A DNA stretch of 64,000 nucleotides from Chitinophagaceae bacterium (GTDB taxonomy: Bacteria > Bacteroidota > Bacteroidia > Chitinophagales > Chitinophagaceae). How positions within the stretch are numbered: position 1 is the stretch's first letter; every line of letters starts with the position of its first letter. Shown piece by piece: positions 44,867 to 54,373 of this stretch. Under the pieces are notes generated by a model, which searched no databases, was not told where the DNA came from, and worked only from the letters and a program-made list of their open reading frames with translations. Where the stretch lies: contig CANGIT010000014.1 in assembly GCA_947454155.1 (NCBI GenBank), positions 1-64,000 on the forward strand, written 5' to 3'. The translations under genes were made by a program, and so were the position numbers.

Positions 44867-46573
44867 TTATGGTGTTGTAGCAAAATATTTTTCCAGCATT
44901 TTACTGTCTTCATCATATATGTCGGTGTAGAAAATAAGTTGTCCATTCACCGATTCGCAGCTCATATAATTGATGAAGATGGGCACTCTTTTTTTAACGG
45001 GCACACGCAGCTTTTTTTTCTGCGCAATCCAGGAAGCTACAGAGTCAGGCGTGTAAGCCAATGAATCTTTGGGCGCCAGCAAAGTACTGTCGTTTCTGAT
45101 GAGCCACTCAGCCAGTGGCAGCCATTCCTGCACCCGCACACAACCATGACTCAACGCCCGCATGTTGCGAGAGAAAAAATAACGCTGATTGGTGTCGTGC
45201 AAATAGACATCGAAAGGGTTTCTGAAATTGAACTTCATCACCCCCAACGCATTGTCATCACCGCTGTCTTGACGAATCTGATAGGGAATCCCTTTTTTGT
45301 ATTTCGACCAGTCCACTTTAACAGGATCTATCTTAGATCCTTTATGGTCGAACAATTCAAGACCTTTCCGTTTGAGATAATCAGGCGACTTTTTAAGCCC
45401 GGGCAACATTTCTTTTTTGATGATACTGGAGGGCACGGTCCAGGTGGGATAAGTCACCATTTCGTAGATGCTGCTGTTTAGTATAGGCGTTGGCGTGATG
45501 GGCTTGCCGCAGATGATCCTGGAAGTAATACATAGTGAGTCAGAAGACCAGGTTTGCAAATAAAAGCCCGGAAGATTCACCCATACATAGCTCACCGGAA
45601 CGGTATCGGGCAAAAGTTTATAACGATCGAGTGTAATCAGCAGGCGTTTGAACTTCACCTTGTCGGTTAAATTCAGTGATCTGATCACCGCAGGACCCAA
45701 TTTTCCATCGGTTGTAAGTCCGGCTTTTTTTTGATAGCTCAAAATAATTTTCGCCAATGTTGCCGTATCGGTTTCATCCTCCCATTTCAACTCCAGGCCT
45801 TTTTCTTCAGCAAGTCTTTTTTTCAATGATGAAATAAAGGCCATGGAATCTTCATCATTTCCGGATAAGAAAGGAAAATGAATATAAGTGAAGGAAGTGG
45901 TATCCATTTGGCGATAAAAAGAATCTACATGCAGTTTGAGTTCACGATAGCCATGCCACAGCGGCTGCAGCGACTCAAAAAAAACAGTATCTTTTTCCCC
46001 TTGTAAAAAACGAAGCAAGGTGGGTCCAAAAAATCTGCGGTAAGCAGCCGTATCATTTTTATACAACAAACTGTCCGGTGCCATCCGTCCCTGGTGAAGA
46101 TCTGCCGCCACATGCATGAAGGCATCGGAGAGCAACAAATCGGCCTTAGCCCAAAGCACGGCATCTTTTTGTTTTAATGAATCGGTACAAAGAGAAGCAT
46201 AGAGTTCTTTGATTTCCTGGTAGTGATAAGCTTCCCTAAACAACCCATCACTGATGGAGGTATCGAGATAAAGAATGAATCTTGTTGTATGCTTTGAAAA
46301 GACAGCCGTATCGGACCAAACCGGAGTAAATTCATGCGATTGGTAATAAGCTGCAACCGGAAGATAGTAAGGCAGATGCAGGTCGGCTTCAACATTTCCC
46401 TGCTGATCCTCAGCTATATCAAGAGCCGACTCGATGTTGTCGGACACATATTCATTTATGGATTTGGTATCCTTCACAATCTCCTTATCTTTCATTTTGT
46501 AAGAACGACAAGAGAAAAATATCAGCATCAAACTGCAAAGGATGATCGATTTGCTTATACTTTTGTAACACAT
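44867..46573 (-). CDS. L,D-transpeptidase (YcbB-like), probable lipoprotein
   Basis: A 568-residue periplasmic peptidoglycan cross-linking enzyme. The signal sequence ends in a lipobox-like LIFFSC (cysteine near 22). An N-terminal scaffold domain is followed by a peptidoglycan-binding region (LAKIILSYQKKAGLTTDGKLGPAVIRSLN near 269-297) and a YkuD catalytic domain (about 325-520). The active-site cysteine is Cys478 in SHGCVRV. The plan matches E. coli YcbB/LdtD, which makes 3-3 cross-links and can rescue cells from beta-lactams. The RlpA-like gene follows on the same strand. Confidence 0.92.
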   Translation of the reverse strand: MCYKSISKSIILCSLMLIFFSCRSYKMKDKEIVKDTKSINEYVSDNIESALDIAEDQQGNVEADLHLPYYLPVAAYYQSHEFTPVWSDTAVFSKHTTRFILYLDTSISDGLFREAYHYQEIKELYASLCTDSLKQKDAVLWAKADLLLSDAFMHVAADLHQGRMAPDSLLYKNDTAAYRRFFGPTLLRFLQGEKDTVFFESLQPLWHGYRELKLHVDSFYRQMDTTSFTYIHFPFLSGNDEDSMAFISSLKKRLAEEKGLELKWEDETDTATLAKIILSYQKKAGLTTDGKLGPAVIRSLNLTDKVKFKRLLITLDRYKLLPDTVPVSYVWVNLPGFYLQTWSSDSLCITSRIICGKPITPTPILNSSIYEMVTYPTWTVPSSIIKKEMLPGLKKSPDYLKRKGLELFDHKGSKIDPVKVDWSKYKKGIPYQIRQDSGDDNALGVMKFNFRNPFDVYLHDTNQRYFFSRNMRALSHGCVRVQEWLPLAEWLIRNDSTLLAPKDSLAYTPDSVASWIAQKKKLRVPVKKRVPIFINYMSCESVNGQLIFYTDIYDEDSKMLEKYFATTP

Positions 46574-46626
46574 AGGCTTGGGCTGTTGACCGCTATAAAA
46601 CGAAAAATCAAGGCTCCTACAATTTA

Positions 46627-47376
46627 ATGAAACGATTGCTCATTACTGCCATCTTATCGCAGTTTTTTTTACACATCATGGCCATGCAACCTTTTACCGA
46701 TACTACTTTCAATCCCTATGGGTTGAACATCATCAACACGCCTCTTGAATACCATCAGGCGGTCATACAAAACAAAGACAATCAGCTTGTCGACATCAAA
46801 CGAAATATCCCTCAACTGCACATCAATCTGCCCTATTGCACTGATCAAAATTTCACCGGTATCGTTTTGTATCCGCCGCTCCAAACTAGCTACCTGCGAC
46901 GTCCGGTGGCTGAAGCCTTAAAGAAGATAACAGAGGAGTTGGAAAAAGAAGGACTGGGATTGAAAATATGGGACGCCTATCGCCCTTATCAGGTCACGCA
47001 ACAAATGTGGAAAGTAGTTCCCGATGCCCGTTATGCGGCCGATCCGGCAGTGGGCAGTGGTCATAATCGCGGGATTGCGGTGGACCTTACATTGATTGAG
47101 AAACAGAGCGGTAAAGAACTCGATATGGGTACAGAATTCGATAACTTTACGGAGAAGGCTCATCACGATTATGTGGCATTTTTACCCGAAGTTTTAGCCC
47201 ACCGCCAAAAGCTTAAGAAGCTGATGGAGGCACATGGATTCAAAGCACTGCCCACTGAATGGTGGCATTATGCCTGGGCAAGCGGAGAATTCGAACTCAT
47301 GGACTTTTCGTTTAATATTCTCCGTGAGTTATGCGAAGGCGCCGCACACGATAACCCTAAAAACCATCTTCATTGA
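46627..47376 (+). CDS. D-alanyl-D-alanine dipeptidase (M15D)
   Basis: A 249-residue zinc dipeptidase of the VanX/DdpX type that splits D-Ala-D-Ala, here probably for wall recycling. It has a signal-like start (MKRLLITAILSQFFLHIMA). The zinc motif SGHNRGIAVDLTLI near 139-152 supplies His and Asp, and TEWWHYAW near 206-213 the third ligand and catalytic Glu. WDAYRPYQVTQQMW near 116-129 is also typical. There is no vanHA cluster nearby, so glycopeptide resistance is not implied. The stop overlaps the TTG start of lpxB, so the two are coupled. Confidence 0.92.
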   Translation: MKRLLITAILSQFFLHIMAMQPFTDTTFNPYGLNIINTPLEYHQAVIQNKDNQLVDIKRNIPQLHINLPYCTDQNFTGIVLYPPLQTSYLRRPVAEALKKITEELEKEGLGLKIWDAYRPYQVTQQMWKVVPDARYAADPAVGSGHNRGIAVDLTLIEKQSGKELDMGTEFDNFTEKAHHDYVAFLPEVLAHRQKLKKLMEAHGFKALPTEWWHYAWASGEFELMDFSFNILRELCEGAAHDNPKNHLH

Positions 47377-48479
47377 AGTATTACATCATAGCCGGAGAAG
47401 CCAGCGGCGACTTGCATGGCAGCAACCTCATCAAGGAACTGAAACAACTCGACAACCAGTCGAATATCCGCTGCTGGGGCGGCGATCTGATGCAAGCCGC
47501 AGGTGGCCAAGTGGTAAAGCATTACCGCGACCTCGCATTTATGGGCTTCGCTGAAGTAATAAAAAATCTGCCGGCCATCCTCCGTAATTTCAAATTCTGC
47601 AAGCAAGACATCAGCGAATTCCAACCCGATGTACTGATCCTGATCGACTATCCAGGCTTCAACTTGCGCATGGCCAAGTGGGCCAAAACCCAAAACATCA
47701 AAGTAGTTTATTACATTTCTCCACAGGTTTGGGCCTGGAAAGAAAACAGGGTGAAAACCATCAAAGCCTGTGTAGATAAAATGCTGGTGATTCTACCCTT
47801 TGAAAAAGCGTTTTACCAAAAATGGAATTATGATGTAGTATATGTTGGTCATCCATTGGTAGCTGTGGTGGATGATTACATGGTCCAACAAAAAACAGCT
47901 GTTCCCGAATGGGAAGGCAAACCATTCATAGCGCTTTTACCCGGTAGCCGTAAACAAGAAATTCTGAAAAAACTACCGGTGATGTTGTCTGTTTGTCCGC
48001 AATTTCCCGCTTATCATTTTGTGATCGCAAAAGCGCCCGGCATAGAAAATAGTTTTTATGATACACTGATCACTGCCCATCCCAATGTATCCACAGTTAG
48101 CAATAAAACCTATGCATTGCTTAGTCATGCACAGGCGGCGTTGGTCACCAGCGGAACCGCAACACTCGAAACCGCATTGTTCGGCGTACCCGAAATCATC
48201 TGCTACAAAGGCAATCCCATTTCTTACCAGATTGCCAAACGACTCATCAACATCCGCTTCATCGGGCTGGTGAATCTGATCATGGACAAAGAAGTGGTGA
48301 AAGAATTGATACAAGATGAGCTGAACACAACTCAGCTGACAAAAGAATTAAAATTGATGCTGGAAGATGAAAATCGGAAAGCGCAAATACAAAAAGATTA
48401 TGCGGCACTAAAATCATTACTCAGCATAGGTGGAAATGCTTCTAGAAAAGCCGCTGCCAGCATCGTAGAAATGCTCTGA
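47373..48479 (+). CDS. lpxB: Lipid-A-disaccharide synthase
   Basis: A 368-residue LpxB that joins UDP-2,3-diacylglucosamine and lipid X to form the lipid A disaccharide at the inner membrane. It has YYIIAGEASGDLHGSNLIKEL near 3-23, ADVLILIDYPGFNLRMAKWAK-like segments near 88-107, YYISPQVWAWKENRV near 112-126, LPGSRKQEI near 190 and VTSGTATLETALFGVPEIICYKGN near 257-280. The start is TTG at 47373, overlapping the TGA of the dipeptidase gene. In many relatives lpxB follows surE; here it has moved beside wall enzymes. Confidence 0.95.
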   Translation: MKYYIIAGEASGDLHGSNLIKELKQLDNQSNIRCWGGDLMQAAGGQVVKHYRDLAFMGFAEVIKNLPAILRNFKFCKQDISEFQPDVLILIDYPGFNLRMAKWAKTQNIKVVYYISPQVWAWKENRVKTIKACVDKMLVILPFEKAFYQKWNYDVVYVGHPLVAVVDDYMVQQKTAVPEWEGKPFIALLPGSRKQEILKKLPVMLSVCPQFPAYHFVIAKAPGIENSFYDTLITAHPNVSTVSNKTYALLSHAQAALVTSGTATLETALFGVPEIICYKGNPISYQIAKRLINIRFIGLVNLIMDKEVVKELIQDELNTTQLTKELKLMLEDENRKAQIQKDYAALKSLLSIGGNASRKAAASIVEML

Positions 48480-48483
48480 CCCA

Positions 48484-48654
48484 TCAATGCTTCCCGAAAA
48501 AAATGCGGAACAGTATCACCAGGATGGCAAACAGAAAGAGTAAGATAGAAAGCCTGTTGATGCCATGCATGTATTTCGTCCAGGTTGAAGGATGCTCGTT
48601 CGGATCTTTCTTCCGCAGATATAAATAAGTGGCGATTTGTTTAAGGATTCCCAT
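48484..48654 (-). CDS. Small membrane protein (56 residues), DUF6728-like
   Basis: A 56-residue protein that starts MGILKQIATYLYLRKKDP and ends in one membrane helix (about 34-51, LSILLFLFAILVILFRIFF). The plan, a short cytosolic head with the KxxNIxxMHGINRLS-like joint before a helix, resembles DUF6728 of Bacteroidota, from memory. Its stop lies 4 bases from the lpxB stop. Function unknown. Confidence 0.65.
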   Translation of the reverse strand: MGILKQIATYLYLRKKDPNEHPSTWTKYMHGINRLSILLFLFAILVILFRIFFGKH

Positions 48655-48664
48655 ACTTCAAATA

Positions 48665-48919
48665 TTATGATGTGCTGCCATCAGCAGTCGCAGGATTCGC
48701 TTTTTTGTTCAAGTATTTTTTTAAAAACCATACCAGGTGTATGCAGGCGATGACGCCATTAGTAACAATAATCGGGTTGATTTGTTTGAAATAACCATAG
48801 CCAATCCAGATGATGCAGGCTGTGATGTTCAGCAAACGCAACCAGATCATTTTGTCGGCTGTGAAAGACAACATGGTTACGCCAGTTGCCACCCAACCAA
48901 TGATTTCAATTTTATCCAT
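48665..48919 (-). CDS. YgjV-like small membrane protein
   Basis: An 84-residue protein with two or three hydrophobic segments: IEIIGWVATGVTMLSF near 4-19, WLRLLNITACIIWIGYGYF near 26-44 and PIIVTNGVIACIHLVWFL near 49-66. The pattern resembles YgjV-family inner membrane proteins or half of a SWEET-like fold. Function is unknown. I start at the ATG at 48919 (MDKIEIIG); the frame continues 12 residues upstream. It lies 10 bases before the 56-residue gene on the same strand. Confidence 0.65.
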   Translation of the reverse strand: MDKIEIIGWVATGVTMLSFTADKMIWLRLLNITACIIWIGYGYFKQINPIIVTNGVIACIHLVWFLKKYLNKKANPATADGSTS

Positions 48920-49027
48920 GACAGGCTGTTTGTTTTGCGATTCGGTAAACAGCAAATATAGTGTTATCTCTTATCTAATCCCCATGCCGAAATTCATGTT
49001 GAAGTGAGAAAGAACTAAGCTTAAAAG

Positions 49028-49744
49028 TTATCTACTTTCAAACAGCCACCAGAAACGTTTCTTGGGTCGCTCATGCTTTAAGCCAAATTTGGTGATGGCA
49101 TTTTCAATATGTTTTACCGCTTCATCCACCGAATCGGTAAAAAGGCAAAGGTTGAGGTCTTCTGCCGAAATGGTGCCTTTCTTTTTCATCATTTCTATAT
49201 GCTCGATCATGTCGTGGTGATAGGCCTTGTCGAAAATGATGATCGGAAACTCGCTAAGCATGCGGGTTTGTATAAGGGTGAGGGCTTCAAAATATTCATC
49301 GAGCGTGCCAAAGCCGCCAGGCATCACCACAAAAGCGTAGGAATATTTAATCAGCAAGGTTTTTCTGACAAAGAAATATTTGATGTTCACCCATTTGTCG
49401 AGATAAGGATTGGGATTTTGCTCGAAAGGCAAAACGATATTGCAACCCACGCTTCGGCCGCCTACTCCTTTGGCGCCTTTGTTGGCAGCCTCCATGATGC
49501 CCGGTCCTCCACCCGTCATGATGGTAAATCCCAGTCTGGCGATAGCACCAGCCAGCTCTTCTGTTTTTTGATAATAAGGATGATCCGATTTGAAACGCGC
49601 AGAACCGAATATGGTCACGCAAGGTCCGGCGAAATGCAAGGCCCTGAAGCCTTTGATAAATTCCACCAGCACGTTTAATGAGAACTTCAAATCTTTCCAT
49701 CTGCTTTGCGGACCGTCAAGAAATTTTATCTCGGAATTGGGCAT
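49028..49744 (-). CDS. LOG family protein (TIGR00730), nucleotide 5'-monophosphate phosphoribohydrolase
   Basis: A 238-residue Rossmann-fold protein of the LOG/lysine-decarboxylase-like family. The active-site motifs are GGGPGIMEAANKGAKGVGG near 78-96 and PGGFGTLDEYFEALTLIQT near 141-159. Family enzymes split cytokinin nucleotides or AMP into base and ribose 5-phosphate; they are often mislabelled as lysine decarboxylases. The long N-terminal helix and C-terminal basic tail put it in the larger (type II) group. No cytokinin gene is nearby, so a housekeeping AMP/nucleotide role is more likely. Confidence 0.88.
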   Translation of the reverse strand: MPNSEIKFLDGPQSRWKDLKFSLNVLVEFIKGFRALHFAGPCVTIFGSARFKSDHPYYQKTEELAGAIARLGFTIMTGGGPGIMEAANKGAKGVGGRSVGCNIVLPFEQNPNPYLDKWVNIKYFFVRKTLLIKYSYAFVVMPGGFGTLDEYFEALTLIQTRMLSEFPIIIFDKAYHHDMIEHIEMMKKKGTISAEDLNLCLFTDSVDEAVKHIENAITKFGLKHERPKKRFWWLFESR

Positions 49745-49768
49745 GATATAAAGTTAAGGAATAGGGTT

Positions 49769-50785
<1,017 letters not shown>

Positions 50786-50910
50786 TTATGCTACAAATTG
50801 AATTTCAATCAGAATAAATCCAAGAATGAACAATTAAATTAATCAGACATTTTTTGAATTATTTTTCAGATGCGATAATACAAAAATCTAATTCAAAATA
50901 TTATTATGAA

Positions 50911-51384
50911 TTAGGCTCTACCAGGGACTATTTTAATCCCAACTTCTTTTACATTTGTTTCTGATGTTGGAATAAAAATCTCAAATGGAACCTTTATGCC
51001 AGATGGCAAGGACACTTCATTATCTCCCTTTGTTATACTTTTTTCTGATTTGTTCATAATGGCGCCTATAATTTTTACTTGCTCCATTGGAAGAGAAGTC
51101 AAATTCGCAACATATCCAGTTACCTTATACCCATTATTCTCGTACTGATATTCATTAATTGAAACATAATAGTGTATTTGAACAATTTGGTGGTATTTGC
51201 TTCCAATACTAAACCATGTGTAATTGTAGTTAATTAGTTTATTCTCCAGCAAATCGATTCTTTGCGATTGACTTTCCACTTTTTTTTTCAAAAGGGCTAT
51301 GGAATCATCATTATTTTTTGTATTACAAGAGATGAGAATAATTGACGTAAATAAAAAGATAGACAGGAAATTAAGGATTTTCAT
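50911..51384 (-). CDS. AT-rich hypothetical lipoprotein
   Basis: A 157-residue predicted lipoprotein: signal MKILNFLSIFLFTSIILISC with the lipobox cysteine at 20. A short coiled-coil (about 28-50, LLKKKVESQSQRIDLLENKL) is followed by a beta-rich domain (about 60-157). I recognise no family, though the C-terminal half resembles a transthyretin/FxLYD-like fold in outline. The DNA is visibly more AT-rich than its neighbours, with many AAT, ATA and TTA codons, which suggests recent acquisition. It lies directly downstream of tRNA-Ala. I start at the ATG at 51384. Confidence 0.65.
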   Translation of the reverse strand: MKILNFLSIFLFTSIILISCNTKNNDDSIALLKKKVESQSQRIDLLENKLINYNYTWFSIGSKYHQIVQIHYYVSINEYQYENNGYKVTGYVANLTSLPMEQVKIIGAIMNKSEKSITKGDNEVSLPSGIKVPFEIFIPTSETNVKEVGIKIVPGRA

Positions 51385-51499
51385 TTTTTGATTTTTTATT
51401 ATTAAATAAAACATACTATTAAGAACCAGTAAAACATAAAAAATATTGACGAATACTTTGCCTTTACTTCTATTTATTTTTTCCTAATCAAGTTTAAGT

Positions 51500-51540
51500 A
51501 AAAAAGTAAAAGGATTCCATCTTTCAATGAAATCCTTTAC
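51500..51540 (-). terminator. Terminator of tRNA-Ala
   Basis: GTAAAGGATT and AATCCTTTTAC form an imperfect stem (51506-51540) 9 bases after the tRNA 3' end, followed on the minus strand by six T. Confidence 0.7.
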
Positions 51541-51547
51541 ATATTTC

Positions 51548-51622
<75 letters not shown>

Positions 51623-51680
51623 GCTCGGTAGATTTGGAGTGCAAATATAATCGCTTTATGTATTGCACCAAAACAATCCT

Positions 51681-51713
51681 AAAAAAATAGCCCGAGATTT
51701 TTACCCGGGCTAT
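51681..51713 (-). terminator. Rho-independent terminator of the citrate synthase gene
   Basis: ATAGCCCG (51688-51695) pairs with CGGGCTAT (51706-51713). On the minus strand the stem is followed by a run of T. Confidence 0.88.
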
Positions 51714-51737
51714 GTTATCATTTGAAGTCAATTGTTT

Positions 51738-53063
51738 TTATTCTCCCCAAACCTCGCCTTTTCCTTCGAGCCACTCTTTCACCAGTTCGGTGGTTACCGA
51801 TTTGGGTCTTTCGAGGGCGAAGCCCAAGGCACGGTCCCAACAGAGGCTGGCCAATACGCCCAATGCACGCGAAACGCCGAAGAGAACGGTATAGAATTCA
51901 TATTCCAACATGCCATAATGCACGAGCAATGCGCCGCTGTGTGCATCTACGTTGGGCCATGGGTTTTTGATTTTTCCGAGAGATGACAAGATGGGGGGCA
52001 CCGCATCGTAAATGTTCCAAACGGTATTCACCAATGGATCGTTGGGCATGTGCTTTTTACCGAATTCCATTTGTGCGGTGAAACGGGGATCGGTTTTGCG
52101 CAATACGGCATGTCCGTATCCTGGCACCACCTTACCTTCACTCAACGTCTTTTTCACATACTCTTCAATCTGTTCTTTAGATGGAGATTCGGTACCCAGC
52201 TCTTCTCTCATTTCAAAAATCCATTTGATCACTTCCTGATTGGCCAAGCCATGCAAAGGTCCTGCGAGACCGTTCATACCAGCGGCAAAGCTCAGGTAAG
52301 GATCGCTGAGGGCAGAACCCACCAGATGAGTGGTATGTGCAGAAACATTACCTCCCTCATGGTCGGCATGGATGGTCATGTACAAACGCATCAGTTCCTG
52401 GAATGAATCATTGTCGTAACCCATCATGTGGGCGAAATTGCCCGACCAATCGAGCAGACCGTTGGGTTGGATATGGTCGCCGTTCTTGTACTTACGGCGA
52501 TAAATATACGCAGCGATACGGGGCAGGCGTGCGATCAGGTCCATGGAATCGTCGAACACCGCTTCCCAATAATCTTTTTTGCTCATGCCCTGTGCATATT
52601 TTTTGGCAAACTGACTTTCAGTTTGCAGCGCCATGATGGCCACTACGAACTGTGTCATCGGATGCGTGCTCACCGGCAAAGCTTCAATGGTATCGAAAAC
52701 ATGATTCGGCACATGGCTTCTGCGTTGCCATACACTGGTGAGATGCTGTACATCTTCTTCAGTGGGCAACTCGCCTACCAGCATCAGGTAAAACAATCCT
52801 TCGGGCAATGGCTCTGCACCTCCAGGTGCTTTTGGCAGCTTTTCTCTCAACTCCGGTATGGAGTAACCGCGAAAACGGATTCCTTCTTGTGCGTCGAGCA
52901 AAGATGTTTCAGTAACCAATCCGGTGATGCCTCTCATGCCCTGATAAATCTGACTGAGGGTAACCTCTCCTATTTTTTTATTGCCGTGATCCTTGATCAA
53001 ATTTTTGATCTCACCTGCAGTGATGTCTGCCTTGGCTTTGAATCTGTCTTTAATGATACCCAT
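51738..53063 (-). CDS. gltA: Citrate synthase, mitochondrial type
   Basis: A 441-residue citrate synthase condensing acetyl-CoA with oxaloacetate. The sequence follows the eukaryotic mitochondrial enzyme rather than the common bacterial Glt[21 protein letters not shown] near 232-251, [15 protein letters not shown] near 264-278, [17 protein letters not shown] near 312-328 and [12 protein letters not shown] near 366-377. The catalytic triad falls at His271, His318 and Asp373, almost the same numbering as the pig enzyme (274, 320, 375). This form probably lacks NADH inhibition typical of the hexameric enzyme. It has its own promoter and terminator. Confidence 0.94.
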   Translation of the reverse strand: MGIIKDRFKAKADITAGEIKNLIKDHGNKKIGEVTLSQIYQGMRGITGLVTETSLLDAQEGIRFRGYSIPELREKLPKAPGGAEPLPEGLFYLMLVGELPTEEDVQHLTSVWQRRSHVPNHVFDTIEALPVSTHPMTQFVVAIMALQTESQFAKKYAQGMSKKDYWEAVFDDSMDLIARLPRIAAYIYRRKYKNGDHIQPNGLLDWSGNFAHMMGYDNDSFQELMRLYMTIHADHEGGNVSAHTTHLVGSALSDPYLSFAAGMNGLAGPLHGLANQEVIKWIFEMREELGTESPSKEQIEEYVKKTLSEGKVVPGYGHAVLRKTDPRFTAQMEFGKKHMPNDPLVNTVWNIYDAVPPILSSLGKIKNPWPNVDAHSGALLVHYGMLEYEFYTVLFGVSRALGVLASLCWDRALGFALERPKSVTTELVKEWLEGKGEVWGE

Positions 53064-53188
53064 ATTTAAAAATTAAAAATGAAAAAAAATAAAATGAAAA
53101 ATGAAAACCCTTTTGATTGAGAAAAAATAAAATTAAACGTAATCATACTGATGCATCAATCCAGGCGATAAGCATGTGAAAGGGCGTC

Positions 53189-53221
53189 TAAAATTACGAT
53201 GCGCGTGTTAGTAAAACAAAA
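53189..53221 (-). promoter_or_regulatory. Promoter of the citrate synthase gene
   Basis: On the minus strand TTTTG (53221-53217), a 20-base spacer and TAATTTTA (53196-53189) resemble the -33/-7 pair, with A instead of the final G. It lies about 125 bases upstream of the start, leaving a long AT-rich leader. Confidence 0.45.
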
Positions 53222-53256
53222 GTTTGGCAGAAAAGTTTACGGCAACGTTTTCGTAA

Positions 53257-54351
53257 TTATTTGGGGGCTTTTTGATAGAGGTAAATCACCAAACAACCGA
53301 AGCAGATATTGGGTGTCCAAGCCGCCAGCCAAGGCATGAAATTTCCCTTGGTAGCAAACACGATGGAGAATCGACTGAAGAGAATATAAGACACACTGAT
53401 GAGCACGCCGATGGCCAGATGAAAACCGCTGCCACCTCTCACTTTTCGCGAAGAAAGTATGGCACCAATCAAAGTGAGGATCAATACCGAAACTGGAATG
53501 GCATCGCGATTGTAACGCTCCACTTGCAGTGTACTCAGCATCTCAGATCCGCGCATTTTTTCTTTTCGGATGAACTCGTCGAGATCAGAAGTGCTCATCT
53601 GGTCTTTGAGGTAATTGTCTTTGCGAAGATCGATGGGACTAAAACTGAATCTTTTGGTGACCGCATCCGAAAACTTCACGCGTTCGCTGGTGCTGTCGAG
53701 CGTTCTTTCAATCACATTGAAAAAGTTCCATTTGTGCGAGGCGATATCCCATCTGAAACTAAGCGCCCTCATGTTGTACACCACCTGGTCGTTGATGATC
53801 CTTTGCAATGCAAAATTGGAGCCGCTTTTGCTGATGGTGTCATAACCTTTGATGCCTGCATAAGAGTTGGAGTCGATACGGAAATAAAGGTTTTGTTTAT
53901 AGGTGGAATTGTTGACATCAGGCGCCATGTTGACATCCACATATTTTTTTTCAAATTCCGACCATTTCCTGTTGGCATCGGGTACCACATACTGATAGCC
54001 CAACCACAGCATGAATGACAAAATGAATCCACCTAAAAAAAACGGAAAGAGATATCTTTTGAAACTGATGCCACTGCTTAAAATGGCCACCACCTCCGAC
54101 CTTCCGGCCATTTTGGAAGTGAAGAATATAACAGAGATGAAAACAAACAAAGGAAAGAGCATGGCGTCGATCCTTGGAATGAAGCCCAAATAATAATCTG
54201 TAAAAAGTCTGGAAGCAGAAAGGCCCGACTTTACAAAGTCTTCAGTTTTCTCACTCATGTCTACCACCACCACAATGGCTGTAAACAACAGCATGCAGAA
54301 AAAGAAAGTGCTGAGGTATTTGGAGAGGATGTATCGGTCGATCTTCTTCAT
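53257..54351 (-). CDS. LptF/LptG family permease
   Basis: A 364-residue permease of the LptF/LptG family, the membrane half of the ABC exporter that drives lipopolysaccharide from the inner membrane to the outer membrane. Helices lie near 10-32, 52-72 and 96-116 and a C-terminal trio near 278-360, with a periplasmic jellyroll domain (about 120-265) between. I start at the ATG at 54351 (MKKIDRYILSKY); the TTG at 54363 adds four residues. The partner permease and LptB are not in this window. Whether it is LptF or LptG cannot be decided. Confidence 0.88.
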   Translation of the reverse strand: MKKIDRYILSKYLSTFFFCMLLFTAIVVVVDMSEKTEDFVKSGLSASRLFTDYYLGFIPRIDAMLFPLFVFISVIFFTSKMAGRSEVVAILSSGISFKRYLFPFFLGGFILSFMLWLGYQYVVPDANRKWSEFEKKYVDVNMAPDVNNSTYKQNLYFRIDSNSYAGIKGYDTISKSGSNFALQRIINDQVVYNMRALSFRWDIASHKWNFFNVIERTLDSTSERVKFSDAVTKRFSFSPIDLRKDNYLKDQMSTSDLDEFIRKEKMRGSEMLSTLQVERYNRDAIPVSVLILTLIGAILSSRKVRGGSGFHLAIGVLISVSYILFSRFSIVFATKGNFMPWLAAWTPNICFGCLVIYLYQKAPK

Positions 54352-54373
54352 TTCGGCAGGCAAGTTAATTCAT

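Noticed and set aside
46627..47376. Vancomycin resistance (VanX) locus
   Set aside because: The dipeptidase is of the VanX/DdpX type but there are no vanH or vanA ligase genes or a VanRS pair nearby; wall recycling is more likely.
49028..49744. Lysine decarboxylase
   Set aside because: The PGGxGTxxE motif is that of LOG nucleotide hydrolases; the lysine decarboxylase name is an old misannotation.
52428..53069. 213-residue plus-strand ORF
   Set aside because: Antisense to the citrate synthase gene, no family features.
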